Source: Paracoccus ravus
GTDB lineage: Bacteria > Pseudomonadota > Alphaproteobacteria > Rhodobacterales > Rhodobacteraceae
Assembly (NCBI RefSeq): GCF_004522175.1
Contig: NZ_SDEB01000031.1
Span: forward strand, 1 to 33,834
Direction of reading: 5' to 3'
Length of the DNA stretch: 33,834 nucleotides
A model generated the notes under the pieces. That model was given only the letters and a program-made list of their open reading frames with translations. It did not search any database and was not told the origin of the DNA. This document shows positions 8,166 to 15,609 of this stretch, piece by piece. Position 1 is the first letter of the stretch, and every line of letters starts with the position of its first letter. The position numbers were made by a program, and so were the translations under genes.

Positions 8166-8414
8166 ATGACGATGATGAACCATCTGTCGGCTTTCGCCGA
8201 TCGCGCCATTCGCGGAGCCATCCCCGCGCGTCCGCGCTATGCGGTCTCGCTGATCGACCGCAGCACCGGGCGGCCCCATGCGATCGCCGACATCCCGCTT
8301 GTCCTGATGACGCGCGAGCCGGTCGAGACATCGGACGAGTTGATGCGCAACCGCGATCCGTCCCGCTGGAGGATCTTTGTCGAACGCATGGACAGCAAGG
8401 GAGGCCTGTCGTGA
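8166..8414 (+). CDS. Hypothetical protein, 82 aa
   Basis: I do not recognise this protein. It is 82 residues, soluble, without a signal peptide or membrane segment, and arginine-rich (RPRYAVSLIDRSTGRPHAI, then RNRDPSRWRIFVERMD). An AAGGAG site at 8153-8158 supports the ATG at 8166; a second in-frame ATG follows at 8172. Its end overlaps the next gene by four bases (GTGA), so the two form an operon. It is transcribed divergently from mipZ across about 260 bases. Coding status rests on the ribosome-binding site, the coupled overlap and the lack of a better frame. Confidence 0.6.
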   Translation: MTMMNHLSAFADRAIRGAIPARPRYAVSLIDRSTGRPHAIADIPLVLMTREPVETSDELMRNRDPSRWRIFVERMDSKGGLS

Positions 8415-8632
8415 TCCGCCTTCACCACCTTCTCCAATCCCCGGAACCGCAGCCCAGCTATGCGACCATCGCACTTTCCGCCTATCAAAGTGTGCAGGGG
8501 CCAGTGCTGCGCCGGTTTCACGACGGGCGCGTGATGATTGATACCGGTCGGGGCCGCCTGACCGGCAGGCCTCTGGGCGTGGAACGTGCATCGCTCCCGG
8601 TCTGGTCACCGCTTTTCGCGGGCATGATCTGA
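8411..8632 (+). CDS. Hypothetical protein, 73 aa, coupled to upstream gene
   Basis: This is a 73-residue unrecognised protein starting at GTG 8411 (MIRLHHLLQSPEP...), whose start overlaps the previous stop (GTGA). A GGGAGG site at about 8399-8404 sits at a good distance. It has no membrane segment, signal peptide or cysteine; the sequence ends LPVWSPLFAGMI. It shares the operon with the 82-residue protein and is followed by a bidirectional terminator. The GTG start and overlap suggest translation coupled to its neighbour, and the products may act together. Function unknown. Confidence 0.55.
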   Translation: MIRLHHLLQSPEPQPSYATIALSAYQSVQGPVLRRFHDGRVMIDTGRGRLTGRPLGVERASLPVWSPLFAGMI

Positions 8633-8704
8633 CCACCCCGGACCTGAATGCCGGGCATACCCGGTTCGAAGTCGCCCACCCTTCGCAACCGGTCCCGGAA
8701 CGAG

Positions 8705-8730
8705 AAACGCCGCCCCGAGGGGCGGCGTTT
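8705..8730. terminator. Bidirectional terminator hairpin between converging operons
   Basis: A near-perfect 12-bp stem (AAACGCCGCCCC 8705-8716 / GGGGCGGCGTTT 8719-8730) sits between the small plus-strand operon and rpmE on the minus strand. The A/T ends give short U-tracts in both directions, so it can end both transcripts. Confidence 0.75.
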
Positions 8731-8753
8731 CGATATCACGACTTGCGTCAGGC

Positions 8754-8975
8754 TCAGAAGCCGAGGCCAGCGTATTTGTTCTTGAACTTCGACACGCGGC
8801 CGCCGGTATCCATCAGCTTGGCCGAGCCACCGGTCCAGGCCGGGTGCGAGGTCGGGTCGATATCCAGCGACATGGTGTCGCCTTCTTTGCCCCAGGTCGA
8901 ACGCACGGCATAGGTGGTGCCGTCGGTCATTTTGACCGAGATGACGTGGTAGTCGGGGTGAATTTCTGCTTTCAT
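8754..8975 (-). CDS. rpmE: 50S ribosomal protein L31
   Basis: This 73-residue L31 is a component of the large ribosomal subunit, forming part of the bridge to the small subunit. It shows the [10 protein letters not shown] start, [19 protein letters not shown] and the HPAWTGG motif. There are no cysteines, so it is the zinc-free (C-minus) form. It is the last gene of the minus-strand translation operon, 11 bases after rplS, and is followed by the 8705-8730 terminator. The ATG at 8975 is preceded by AGGAAA. Confidence 0.96.
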   Translation of the reverse strand: MKAEIHPDYHVISVKMTDGTTYAVRSTWGKEGDTMSLDIDPTSHPAWTGGSAKLMDTGGRVSKFKNKYAGLGF

Positions 8976-8986
8976 GGCGCGTTTCC

Positions 8987-9367
8987 TCAGGCCTTGGCGT
9001 CAGCTTTGGGCTTGTAGTTGGTGACTTCAGCGATACGAGCCGACTTACCGCGACGATCGCGCAGGTAGTACAGCTTGGCGCGACGAACGCGGCCACGACG
9101 CACGACGGTGATCGAGTCGATGTTGGTCGAATAGAGCGGGAAAACGCGCTCGACGCCTTCGCCGAACGAGATCTTGCGCACGGTGAAGGAAGCGCCAATG
9201 CCGCCGCCTTTGCGCGAGATCACAACGCCTTCATACATCTGGACGCGCGAACGCGTGCCTTCGGTGACTTTGTAGCCGACACGAACGGTGTCGCCGGACT
9301 TGAAATCCGGGATTTCTTTGCCGAGCGCAGCAATCTGCTCGGCTTCGAGTTGGGCGATCAGGTTCAT
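8987..9367 (-). CDS. rplS: 50S ribosomal protein L19
   Basis: This 126-residue L19 sits at the interface of the ribosomal subunits. It shows the motifs [54 protein letters not shown] and [15 protein letters not shown]. The length is normal for alphaproteobacteria. The ATG at 9367 overlaps the trmD stop (ATGA), which links its translation to TrmD, the classic trmD-rplS pairing. Confidence 0.97.
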   Translation of the reverse strand: MNLIAQLEAEQIAALGKEIPDFKSGDTVRVGYKVTEGTRSRVQMYEGVVISRKGGGIGASFTVRKISFGEGVERVFPLYSTNIDSITVVRRGRVRRAKLYYLRDRRGKSARIAEVTNYKPKADAKA

Positions 9368-10239
9368 CGCTTTTTATCCTCTGGTTGCTCACGGTATGCC
9401 CGCGATTGGTCTGATGCGCCCGAGAGCTGTCGGTCCTTTGCCGGGTCCATATGAGCTTGCTCATATGCCCGCCACAGGTCGGGGCGGCGTTCCTTAGTTA
9501 GCCTTACGGCCATGTCCCTTCTCCAATTGGCAATAGCCGCGTGATTGCCGGACAGCAGAACGTCCGGGATCTCGCGGCCTTCCCATTGGGCGGGCTTCGT
9601 GTATTGGGGGTGTTCAAGCAGACCGTCGGAAAAGGATTCCTCGGCCAGAGAGTCCTGATTCCCCAGCACGCGCGGTATAAGGCGAACCGTCGCGTCGATC
9701 AAGACCTGCGCGGCAAGTTCGCCGCCGGTCAGGACATAATCGCCAATACTGATTTCTTCGACATTATGGGCGTCCAAAACGCGCTGATCGACGCCCTCGA
9801 AGCGACCGCAGATCAGGGTCATGCCGGGACCGCTCGCAAGCTCGCGGGCGCGCTCCTGCGTAAAGGGCTTGCCGCGTGGCGAAAGATAGATCACCGGAAG
9901 GTCCGGCCCCGCATCGCGCAAAGCCGCATCCATCACATCGGCGCGGATCACCATGCCCGCCCCGCCGCCTGCGGGCGTGTCATCGACATTCCGGTGCTTG
10001 CCGATGCCGAAGGGGCGCAGATCGGTGGTGCGCAGGTTCCACAAGCCCTCGGCCAGCGCGCGGCCGGTCAGCGACAGGCCCAGAATGCCGGGAAAGGCTT
10101 CGGGGAACAGCGTCACGATCTGCGCGGTCCATGCGCCTTTCACCTGTGGCTCGGCCATCAGGTCGCGGGGTTGCAGGCTCGCTTTGATCGACAGCCGACC
10201 GTGCGATTTCGAGCCAGCGGCTTTGGATTCGTCACTCAT
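9364..10239 (-). CDS. trmD: tRNA (guanine-N1)-methyltransferase TrmD
   Basis: TrmD methylates G37 of tRNAs that read codons with C or G first, preventing +1 frameshifts. The protein is 291 residues. The SPOUT core starts at [16 protein letters not shown] and includes [25 protein letters not shown] and the knot motif [15 protein letters not shown] basic N-terminal extension of about 35 residues ([17 protein letters not shown]) precedes the core, as I recall from other Rhodobacterales; an internal Met (residue 28) could be a second start. The ATG at 10239 overlaps the stop of the upstream membrane-protein gene (ATGA), which favours the long form. The open frame continues further upstream but only as a shadow of rimM. 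Confidence 0.96.
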   Translation of the reverse strand: MSDESKAAGSKSHGRLSIKASLQPRDLMAEPQVKGAWTAQIVTLFPEAFPGILGLSLTGRALAEGLWNLRTTDLRPFGIGKHRNVDDTPAGGGAGMVIRADVMDAALRDAGPDLPVIYLSPRGKPFTQERARELASGPGMTLICGRFEGVDQRVLDAHNVEEISIGDYVLTGGELAAQVLIDATVRLIPRVLGNQDSLAEESFSDGLLEHPQYTKPAQWEGREIPDVLLSGNHAAIANWRRDMAVRLTKERRPDLWRAYEQAHMDPAKDRQLSGASDQSRAYREQPEDKKR

Positions 10240-10571
10240 GCGTTGCGGCGTTTCATAAGGTTCGCGGCAGAGGCGATCAACGCCCCGGCAATCGCCACGC
10301 CAACCGGAGCGGCGGGGGCAATCGTCACCGGCGCGGTCAACCCGCCCAGATACCACATGCCCAGCACGAGCAAGCCGCAGATCAGGATGCCCTGCGCGAT
10401 AAGGCGCAGATCGAACGAGAAATTGCGCCCGACCAACAGCGAAGCTGCTCCGGCCAGCAGGATCGGCGCGAACAGATAGGCATCCGGCGTGTCGCTGCCG
10501 CTCATGCCATGCAGTAACGGTCCGGCCAGCATGAGCGCGAAACCGGCGATCAGAGGCACGAGGCGGTTCAT
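10236..10571 (-). CDS. Small membrane protein between rimM and trmD, function unknown
   Basis: This 111-residue protein has about four predicted transmembrane helices (roughly residues 4-21, 33-49, 58-77 and 84-103) and a short basic tail (MKRRNA). I do not recognise a family. Its start overlaps the rimM stop and its stop overlaps the trmD start, both as ATGA, so it is locked into the ribosome-maturation operon and should be translated in step with rimM and trmD. Most genomes have rimM directly next to trmD, so this is an insertion into a conserved pair. It could equally be a tolerated passenger. Confidence 0.75.
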   Translation of the reverse strand: MNRLVPLIAGFALMLAGPLLHGMSGSDTPDAYLFAPILLAGAASLLVGRNFSFDLRLIAQGILICGLLVLGMWYLGGLTAPVTIAPAAPVGVAIAGALIASAANLMKRRNA

Positions 10572-11086
10572 TCCTCGGGTTCCTCGTCGGTTTCTTCGGG
10601 CGGGTCAGCGATGATGCGACCGGCCGCGATGTCCACCGTGGGAACGAAGGCGCGGGTAAAGGGCAGCAGCAAGGTCTGCTTGCGACCCGGCCCGAAAATC
10701 TCAAGGATATCGCCCGCGCCGTGGTCATAGACCGCGCGGACCTTGCCGATCAGCACGCCGCCCGCGTCATAGACGGAAAGGCCGATCAGATCGGTGTGAT
10801 AGAATTCGTCGTCCGGCAGCGCCGGAAGCTTGTCGCGATCCGCCCAGAGGGTCACGCCTTTCAGCGCCTCGGCATCCTCGCGAGTCTCGACGCCCGAAAG
10901 CCGGGCGCCAAGCCCGCCCGTCACCGGCCGCGAGAGGCGGACGGTGAACGAGCGTTTGCCATCCTCGGACCAGAGCGGACCGTAATTGGCGATATCATTG
11001 GGTTCCGAGGTAAAGCTTTTCAGCCTTACCTCACCCCGGACACCAAAGGCGCCCGCGATAGCGCCGACACAGATCCGCTCGGCCAT
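10568..11086 (-). CDS. rimM: 16S rRNA processing protein RimM
   Basis: This 172-residue RimM binds ribosomal protein S19 and helps mature the 3' domain of the 30S subunit. The N-terminal RimM domain starts [20 protein letters not shown], and the C-terminal PRC-like domain includes [14 protein letters not shown] and [18 protein letters not shown]. The tail is acidic ([11 protein letters not shown]). The ATG at 11086 lies six bases after the rpsP stop, and the end overlaps the next start (ATGA). Confidence 0.96.
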   Translation of the reverse strand: MAERICVGAIAGAFGVRGEVRLKSFTSEPNDIANYGPLWSEDGKRSFTVRLSRPVTGGLGARLSGVETREDAEALKGVTLWADRDKLPALPDDEFYHTDLIGLSVYDAGGVLIGKVRAVYDHGAGDILEIFGPGRKQTLLLPFTRAFVPTVDIAAGRIIADPPEETDEEPEE

Positions 11087-11092
11087 CGGGGA

Positions 11093-11452
11093 TTATTCCG
11101 AAGCTTCGGCAGCAGCGGCGGTGCGAGCGGCTTTTTTCTCGGCGCGCTCTTTGGCAGCTTTGCCCGGCTCACCTTTTTTCAGGTTTTTGCGCTCGGTTTT
11201 CGGGGTCACGCCAGCGGCTTCGAGGAAGCGTGCAACGCGGTCGGTCGGCTGTGCGCCTTGACCCAGCCAGTACTGAACGCGCTCGACGTTCATCTTGATG
11301 CGGTCTTCCGAATCTTTTGCCAGCAGCGGGTTGTAGGTGCCCAGCTTCTCGAGGAAGCGGCCATCGCGCGGCATACGCGAGTCGGTCGCGACGATTGCGT
11401 AATGCGGGCGTTTTTTCGAACCACCACGGGCCAGACGGATTTTCATAGCCAT
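11093..11452 (-). CDS. rpsP: 30S ribosomal protein S16
   Basis: This 119-residue S16 is a component of the small ribosomal subunit. It shows the N-terminal signature [19 protein letters not shown], then [13 protein letters not shown] and [16 protein letters not shown]. The tail from about residue 85 is rich in Lys, Ala and Glu, which makes it longer than the E. coli protein, as is usual in alphaproteobacteria. An AAAGGAGAA site precedes the ATG at 11452; a second Met two codons on is the alternative start. Confidence 0.97.
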   Translation of the reverse strand: MAMKIRLARGGSKKRPHYAIVATDSRMPRDGRFLEKLGTYNPLLAKDSEDRIKMNVERVQYWLGQGAQPTDRVARFLEAAGVTPKTERKNLKKGEPGKAAKERAEKKAARTAAAAEASE

Positions 11453-11497
11453 TGCGATTTCTCCTTTGAATGGCGGGTTTAGCGGGGAGGACCCGCC

Positions 11498-11794
11498 TTA
11501 CTTCTGGAAGTTTTCGTGATGCCGGATGACTTCCGAAATCACGAAGTTCAGGAATTTGCGCGCGAATTCCGGGTCGAGATCGGCCTCGCGCGCGAGGCGT
11601 TCCAACCGCTCGATCTGGCTCGCCTCGCGGGCGGGATCGGACGGAGGAAGGTCGTGTTCGGCCTTGAGGCGGCCGACGGATTGGGTGTGCTTGAAACGCT
11701 CGGCCAGCGTATAGACCAAGATCGCATCCAGCCGGTCGATGCTGGCACGGTGCTCTTTCAACAGGTCTGCTGCGCGGGCGGTGGCTTCGGTCAT
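11498..11794 (-). CDS. Chorismate mutase, AroQ class
   Basis: This 98-residue AroQ-type chorismate mutase converts chorismate to prephenate, the branch point to Phe and Tyr. The sequence shows the all-helical fold with HRASIDRLDAILVYTLAERF, where the R-x-x-I-D-x-L-D pattern marks the active-site helix, and VGRLKAEH, which carries the catalytic Lys. The ATG at 11794 is preceded by GGAGA at good spacing. An alternative start at 11833 (MDEFLSPASPETC...) overlaps the stop of the acetyltransferase gene but adds residues not typical of the family. It is a metabolic gene inside a ribosomal/SRP operon. Confidence 0.88.
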   Translation of the reverse strand: MTEATARAADLLKEHRASIDRLDAILVYTLAERFKHTQSVGRLKAEHDLPPSDPAREASQIERLERLAREADLDPEFARKFLNFVISEVIRHHENFQK

Positions 11795-11832
11795 GCAGGT
11801 CTCCGGGCTGGCTGGGCTGAGAAATTCGTCCA

Positions 11833-12366
11833 TCACGCCGTCCCCATCGGATGGCGATAGATGATACAGGTCGCGCCGCGAATCTCGGTCTCACCTTCCG
11901 GCGTCGCGCCCAGACGTTCGGCAAGGTGCCTCGAGCGGGTGTTCTGCGGAGCCACGAGCGAAATGACCGGGCCAAGGCCCATGACGCCATGCGCATGGGC
12001 GCGCGCCGCAAGCGCCGCCTCAAAGGCAATACCGCGGCCCTCGAAACCTTCGTAAAGATGCCAGCCCAGTTCCGGCTCGGGCCAGTCGATATGATGACCG
12101 ATCCCGGTGCGCCCGGCGACATGACCGGTGGCCTTGTCCTCGATCATCCACCAGCCATAGCCGCGAATGACCCAATGGCCGATCATGGAACTGAGCGAGG
12201 TCCAGCTTTTCCATTCCGGCATAGGCCCGCCGACATGGCGCGAGCGCTCGGACAGGCCGAAGGCGGTGATCGCGTCCAGATCCGAGAACCTCGGCGCGCG
12301 CAGGATCAGGCGATCGGTCTCGATCACCGGAACATCCACGCTGAGGGTCTCGAACCTATGCGACAT
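11833..12366 (-). CDS. GNAT-family N-acetyltransferase (RimJ/RimL-like)
   Basis: This 177-residue GNAT acetyltransferase would use acetyl-CoA. It starts ETLSVDVPVIETDRLILRAP, typical of the Acetyltransf_3/RimJ-like subgroup, followed by PELGWHLYEGFEGRGIAFEA (the acetyl-CoA-binding region), VISLVAPQNTRSRHLAERLG and a closing IIYRHP. The substrate is unknown; RimJ/RimL relatives acetylate ribosomal protein N-termini, which would fit the operon, but others modify small molecules. The ATG at 12366 overlaps the ffh stop by one base (TGATG). A GTG one codon upstream is the alternative. Confidence 0.85.
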   Translation of the reverse strand: MSHRFETLSVDVPVIETDRLILRAPRFSDLDAITAFGLSERSRHVGGPMPEWKSWTSLSSMIGHWVIRGYGWWMIEDKATGHVAGRTGIGHHIDWPEPELGWHLYEGFEGRGIAFEAALAARAHAHGVMGLGPVISLVAPQNTRSRHLAERLGATPEGETEIRGATCIIYRHPMGTA

Positions 12367-13862
12367 CACTTCTTACCGAACAGCCCCGACAGCCCGCCGG
12401 GCAGGTTCAGACCGCCAAGCTGACCGCCGAGACCCTTGGGGTCCTGCAGCATCTTGGTCGCCTCGGCCATCTGCGCCGGATCGACATTGGCCATGTCGGG
12501 CAGACCGCCGCCCTTGCCGGACATCGCGCGCATGGCTTGCTTGAGCATCCCGCCCTTGCCCATCTTGCCGAGCTTTTTCATCGTGTCGGCCATCTGCTTC
12601 TGCATCTTCAGCAGACGGTTCAGCTCGGCCACATCCATGCCCGCGCCCGCCGCGATCCGCTTCTTGCGGCTCGCTTGCAGCAGGTCCGGGTTGGCACGCT
12701 CTTTCTTGGTCATCGAGTTGATCAGCGCGACCTGACGACGGATCGCCTTGTCGTCGAAACCGGCGGCCTCGGCCTGCTTGGCCATTTTGCCCATGCCCGG
12801 CATCATGCCCATGATCGACTGCATGCCGCCCATCTTCTGCATCTGCTCAAGCTGGTTCTTCAGGTCGTTCATATTGAACAGACCCTTCTGGAAGCGCTTC
12901 ATCATGCGCTCGGCCTGTTCGACCTCCAGCACTTCCTGCGCTTTTTCCACGAGGGCGACGATATCGCCCATGCCGAGGATGCGGCCCGCGATGCGATGCG
13001 CGTCGAAAACCTCGATCGCGTCCATCTTCTCGCCCAGACCGACGAAACGGATCGGCTTGCCGGTCACCGAGCGCATCGACAGCGCCGCGCCGCCACGGCC
13101 ATCGCCGTCCATCCGGGTCAGAACGACGCCCGAGACACCGACCTTGGCGTCGAACTCGGTCGCGACATTGACCGCGTCCTGACCGGTCAGACCATCGACG
13201 ACAAGCAGCGTCTCGCGCGGATTGGCGATGTCGCGAACAGCCTGCACCTCGTCCATCAGGACCTGGTCGATATGCAGACGGCCCGCGGTATCGAGCATGA
13301 AGACGTCATAGCCGCCCAGCGTCGCCTGTTGCTTGGCGCGTTTGGCGATCTGCACGGCAGTCTCGCCCGGCACGATCGGCAGGGTATCGACGCCGATCTG
13401 CTGGCCAAGGATCGCCAGCTGCTCCATTGCCGCCGGGCGGTTGGTGTCCAGCGAGGCCATCAGCACACGCTTCTTCTCGCGGTCCTTGAGGCGCTTCGCC
13501 AGTTTCGCGGTGGTGGTGGTCTTGCCCGAGCCCTGCAGGCCGACCATCAGGATCGGCGCGGGCGGGTTGTCGATCCGCAGCGCGTCGGGCTCGCCCTCGC
13601 CCTGCAGGACCTTGATCAGCTCGTCATGGACGATCTTCACGACCTGCTGGCCGGGGGTGATCGACTTGGTGACGGCGGCGCCCGTGGCCTTGGCCGTGAC
13701 CGCTTTCACGAAGCTGCGCGCCACCGGCAGCGAAACGTCGGCTTCCAGAAGCGCGACGCGGACTTCGCGCATCGCGGCGGTGACGTCATCCTCGCTGAGC
13801 GCACCCTGCTTGGTCAGCCGGTCGAATACGCCGCCAAGGCGGTCGGACAGATTTTCAAACAT
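12366..13862 (-). CDS. ffh: Signal recognition particle protein Ffh
   Basis: This 498-residue SRP54-type GTPase binds 4.5S RNA and signal sequences of nascent membrane proteins and delivers them to FtsY. The N domain starts MFENLSDRLGGVFDRL. The G domain has MVGLQGSGKTTTTAKLAKRL (P-loop), LDTNRPAA, DTAGRLHID and TRMDGDGRGGAAL. The M domain is methionine-rich (MQKMGGMQSIMGMMPGMGKM, then AMRAMSGKGGGLPDM). The ATG at 13862 is preceded by GGAGGG; in-frame codons further upstream extend into leader sequence. It is the first gene of the minus-strand translation operon and has a stem-rich leader. Confidence 0.97.
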   Translation of the reverse strand: MFENLSDRLGGVFDRLTKQGALSEDDVTAAMREVRVALLEADVSLPVARSFVKAVTAKATGAAVTKSITPGQQVVKIVHDELIKVLQGEGEPDALRIDNPPAPILMVGLQGSGKTTTTAKLAKRLKDREKKRVLMASLDTNRPAAMEQLAILGQQIGVDTLPIVPGETAVQIAKRAKQQATLGGYDVFMLDTAGRLHIDQVLMDEVQAVRDIANPRETLLVVDGLTGQDAVNVATEFDAKVGVSGVVLTRMDGDGRGGAALSMRSVTGKPIRFVGLGEKMDAIEVFDAHRIAGRILGMGDIVALVEKAQEVLEVEQAERMMKRFQKGLFNMNDLKNQLEQMQKMGGMQSIMGMMPGMGKMAKQAEAAGFDDKAIRRQVALINSMTKKERANPDLLQASRKKRIAAGAGMDVAELNRLLKMQKQMADTMKKLGKMGKGGMLKQAMRAMSGKGGGLPDMANVDPAQMAEATKMLQDPKGLGGQLGGLNLPGGLSGLFGKK

Positions 13863-13924
13863 CGGCGGCCCTCCGTAGATCGGTTTCCGTGCATCCCGCG
13901 TGGCGGGACGTGATAAGCAGTAAC

Positions 13925-13996
13925 GCCCCCGTGGGCGCAACGCGCTGACGGGGGGCGATCCCCGCTTGGCGGGGACCGGAAGGGCAGTCCTTCCGG
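13925..13996 (-). promoter_or_regulatory. Stem-rich leader upstream of ffh
   Basis: Between the azoR terminator and the ffh start lie three consecutive stems. The first is an 8-bp perfect stem (CCGGAAGG 13976-13983 / CCTTCCGG 13989-13996). The second is a 6-bp stem with a three-base loop (CCCCGC 13960-13965 / GCGGGG 13969-13974). The third is a long nested stem (about 13925-13932 with 13948-13956, enclosing GCGC/GCGC). On the minus strand they would sit in the 5' untranslated region of ffh, which suggests mRNA-level control. No known leader family is recognised. Confidence 0.4.
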
Positions 13997-14015
13997 GAGT
14001 CGGGGGTGCTGATAC

Positions 14016-14047
14016 GAAAAAACGGCCCCCGAGTCAACGAAGGCCGT
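14016..14047 (-). terminator. Rho-independent terminator after azoR
   Basis: On the minus strand ACGGCC and GGCCGT (14042-14047 and 14022-14027) form a 6-bp stem followed by a run of Ts (complement of the A-run 14017-14022). It lies 20 bases after the azoR stop and insulates ffh from azoR. Confidence 0.8.
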
Positions 14048-14067
14048 CCTTTTCGTGAAAAGCGTGA

Positions 14068-14655
14068 TCAGGCAGCGATCTTGTCCAGAGCTTCCTGAGC
14101 GCGGGCCAGACCCGCATCGCGGTCGAAGGCCAGGCGGTCGGCGGCGACGAAATCGACATCGGTGATGCCGATGAAGCCGAGGATGTGGCGCAGGTAGCCC
14201 GAGGCGAAATCGACCTCCGAGCCGATCGGCGTGCCGGCCGAGGTATAGGCGACAATGGCGCGCTTGCCCTTCAGCAGACCCTCGGGGCCTTCGGCGGTAT
14301 AGCGGAAGCTGATCCCGGCGCGGGCGATCTGATCGAGCCAGTTTTTCAGCTGCGCGGTGATGGTGAAGTTGTAGATCGGCAGGCCGATGACCAGAACGTC
14401 GGCATCCTGCACTTCTTTCAGATAGGCGTCCGAGGTCGCGATCAACGCTTTTTGCGCATCAGACGGGTTCTCGGGGGCAAGGCGCACGGCTTGGAACCAG
14501 TCATTGTCGATGGCCGGAACGCCGGTCGCGAGGTCGCGATAGGTCACTGCCGCTGCCGGGTTCTCGGCTTGCAGCTTGGCGACGATATCAGCGGTGAGTT
14601 GACGCGAGACCGAGGCATCGCCGGTGATCGCGCTGTCGATGTGAAGGATGTTCAT
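14068..14655 (-). CDS. azoR: FMN-dependent NADH:quinone reductase / azoreductase
   Basis: This 195-residue flavodoxin-like AzoR-family enzyme reduces quinones and azo compounds with NADH. It shows MNILHIDSAITGDASVSRQL (phosphate-binding loop region), DVLVIGLPIYNFTITAQLKN (FMN-binding, with the P-x-YNF motif) and a later AIVAYTSAGTP. The length matches the family. It is transcribed divergently from a LysR-type regulator, 99 bases apart, the usual arrangement in which the regulator controls the enzyme gene in response to quinones or electrophiles. A GAGGGGT stretch precedes the ATG. Confidence 0.93.
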   Translation of the reverse strand: MNILHIDSAITGDASVSRQLTADIVAKLQAENPAAAVTYRDLATGVPAIDNDWFQAVRLAPENPSDAQKALIATSDAYLKEVQDADVLVIGLPIYNFTITAQLKNWLDQIARAGISFRYTAEGPEGLLKGKRAIVAYTSAGTPIGSEVDFASGYLRHILGFIGITDVDFVAADRLAFDRDAGLARAQEALDKIAA

Positions 14656-14738
14656 CTGAGGGGTCTCCCGTGTCCAAGTTGTGAACAGGAATTAGGGATT
14701 TGCAGAAATGAACAAAATGGCGATACTCGCGCATTGAC

Positions 14739-14754
14739 TGTGCATGGGCGCACA
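14739..14754. promoter_or_regulatory. Inverted repeat in the azoR/lysR divergent promoter
   Basis: TGTGC (14739-14743) and GCACA (14750-14754) form an inverted repeat with a six-base spacer directly before the regulator start. It is a plausible site for autoregulation by the LysR protein, though it does not match the standard T-N11-A box exactly. Confidence 0.35.
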
Positions 14755-15603
14755 ATGGATCAGGATAGCTGGGACGATATCAGGACCGCCTTGGCCGTCG
14801 CACGCAGCGGCACGGTCAGCGGCGCGGCGCATCTCTTGGATGTGCATCACGCCACCGTCATCCGCCGCATCGACGCGCTCGAGGCAAGGCTCGGGGCGCG
14901 GCTCTTCCAGCGCCATGCCCGCGGCTACACGCTGACCGAGGCCGGGCGGATGCTGCTCGATGCCGGGTCCGCCGCCGAGGCGCGTTTCGCGCAGATGGCG
15001 GCGCGGATCTCAGGCACAGGCGAGCGGATCGAGGGCGAGATCACCGTGACCTCGGTCCTCGGCGTGGCCGAGCTCGCGATGCCGCGGCTTGTGCTGCTGA
15101 TGCGCCAGCATCCCGGCCTGCAGCTGAACTATCTGACCGATCCGCGCCTGTTCCGGCTCGATGCGGGCGAGGCCCATGTCGCGATCCGGGCGGGCAGCAA
15201 GCCTTCCGAGCCGGACTATGTCGTCAGCCCGTGGTGCCGGATCGCGATAGGGCTCTATGCCTCGGCGAGCTATCTCGAGCGCCACGGCCCGGTCACCGAT
15301 CTCGCCGCCCATCGCTTCATCCTGCCCGGTTCCGAGGCGCGCCCCGCCCCGCATATGCGCTGGATGGCCGAGCGTCTGCCGCAGGCGCGGGTCGCCATGA
15401 TCAGCAATGACGGCCCAGCGCGGCTCGCGGCGATGCGGGCGGGACTCGGCCTCGGCTGGCTGCTGCCCGGCGAGGCCCCCGATCTGACCGAGGTCATGCT
15501 GCGGCCGGAATGGGATTCGCAGCTCTGGCTCGTGAGCCATGTCGACCTGCACCGCTCGCCCAAGGTGCAGGCGGTGCTGAAGGCGCTGCGCAATGAAAGC
15601 TGA
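14755..15603 (+). CDS. LysR-family transcriptional regulator
   Basis: This 282-residue LysR-type regulator has an N-terminal winged helix-turn-helix (WDDIRTALAVARSGTVSGAA, HHATVIRRIDALEARLGARLF) and a C-terminal periplasmic-binding-like sensor domain (from about GEITVTSVLGVAELAMP to the end). It is divergent to azoR and probably controls it. The ATG at 14755 was chosen because the HTH begins directly after it; the open frame upstream is antisense to azoR. The ligand is unknown, with quinones or electrophiles likely from context. Confidence 0.9.
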   Translation: MDQDSWDDIRTALAVARSGTVSGAAHLLDVHHATVIRRIDALEARLGARLFQRHARGYTLTEAGRMLLDAGSAAEARFAQMAARISGTGERIEGEITVTSVLGVAELAMPRLVLLMRQHPGLQLNYLTDPRLFRLDAGEAHVAIRAGSKPSEPDYVVSPWCRIAIGLYASASYLERHGPVTDLAAHRFILPGSEARPAPHMRWMAERLPQARVAMISNDGPARLAAMRAGLGLGWLLPGEAPDLTEVMLRPEWDSQLWLVSHVDLHRSPKVQAVLKALRNES

Positions 15604-15609
15604 TCCCGC

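Noticed and set aside
13976..13996. Possible 4.5S SRP RNA beside ffh (GGAAGG-containing stem)
   Set aside because: The stem resembles the SRP RNA GGAAG loop region only superficially; the conserved asymmetric and symmetric internal loops are absent and GGAAG is in a stem, not a loop.
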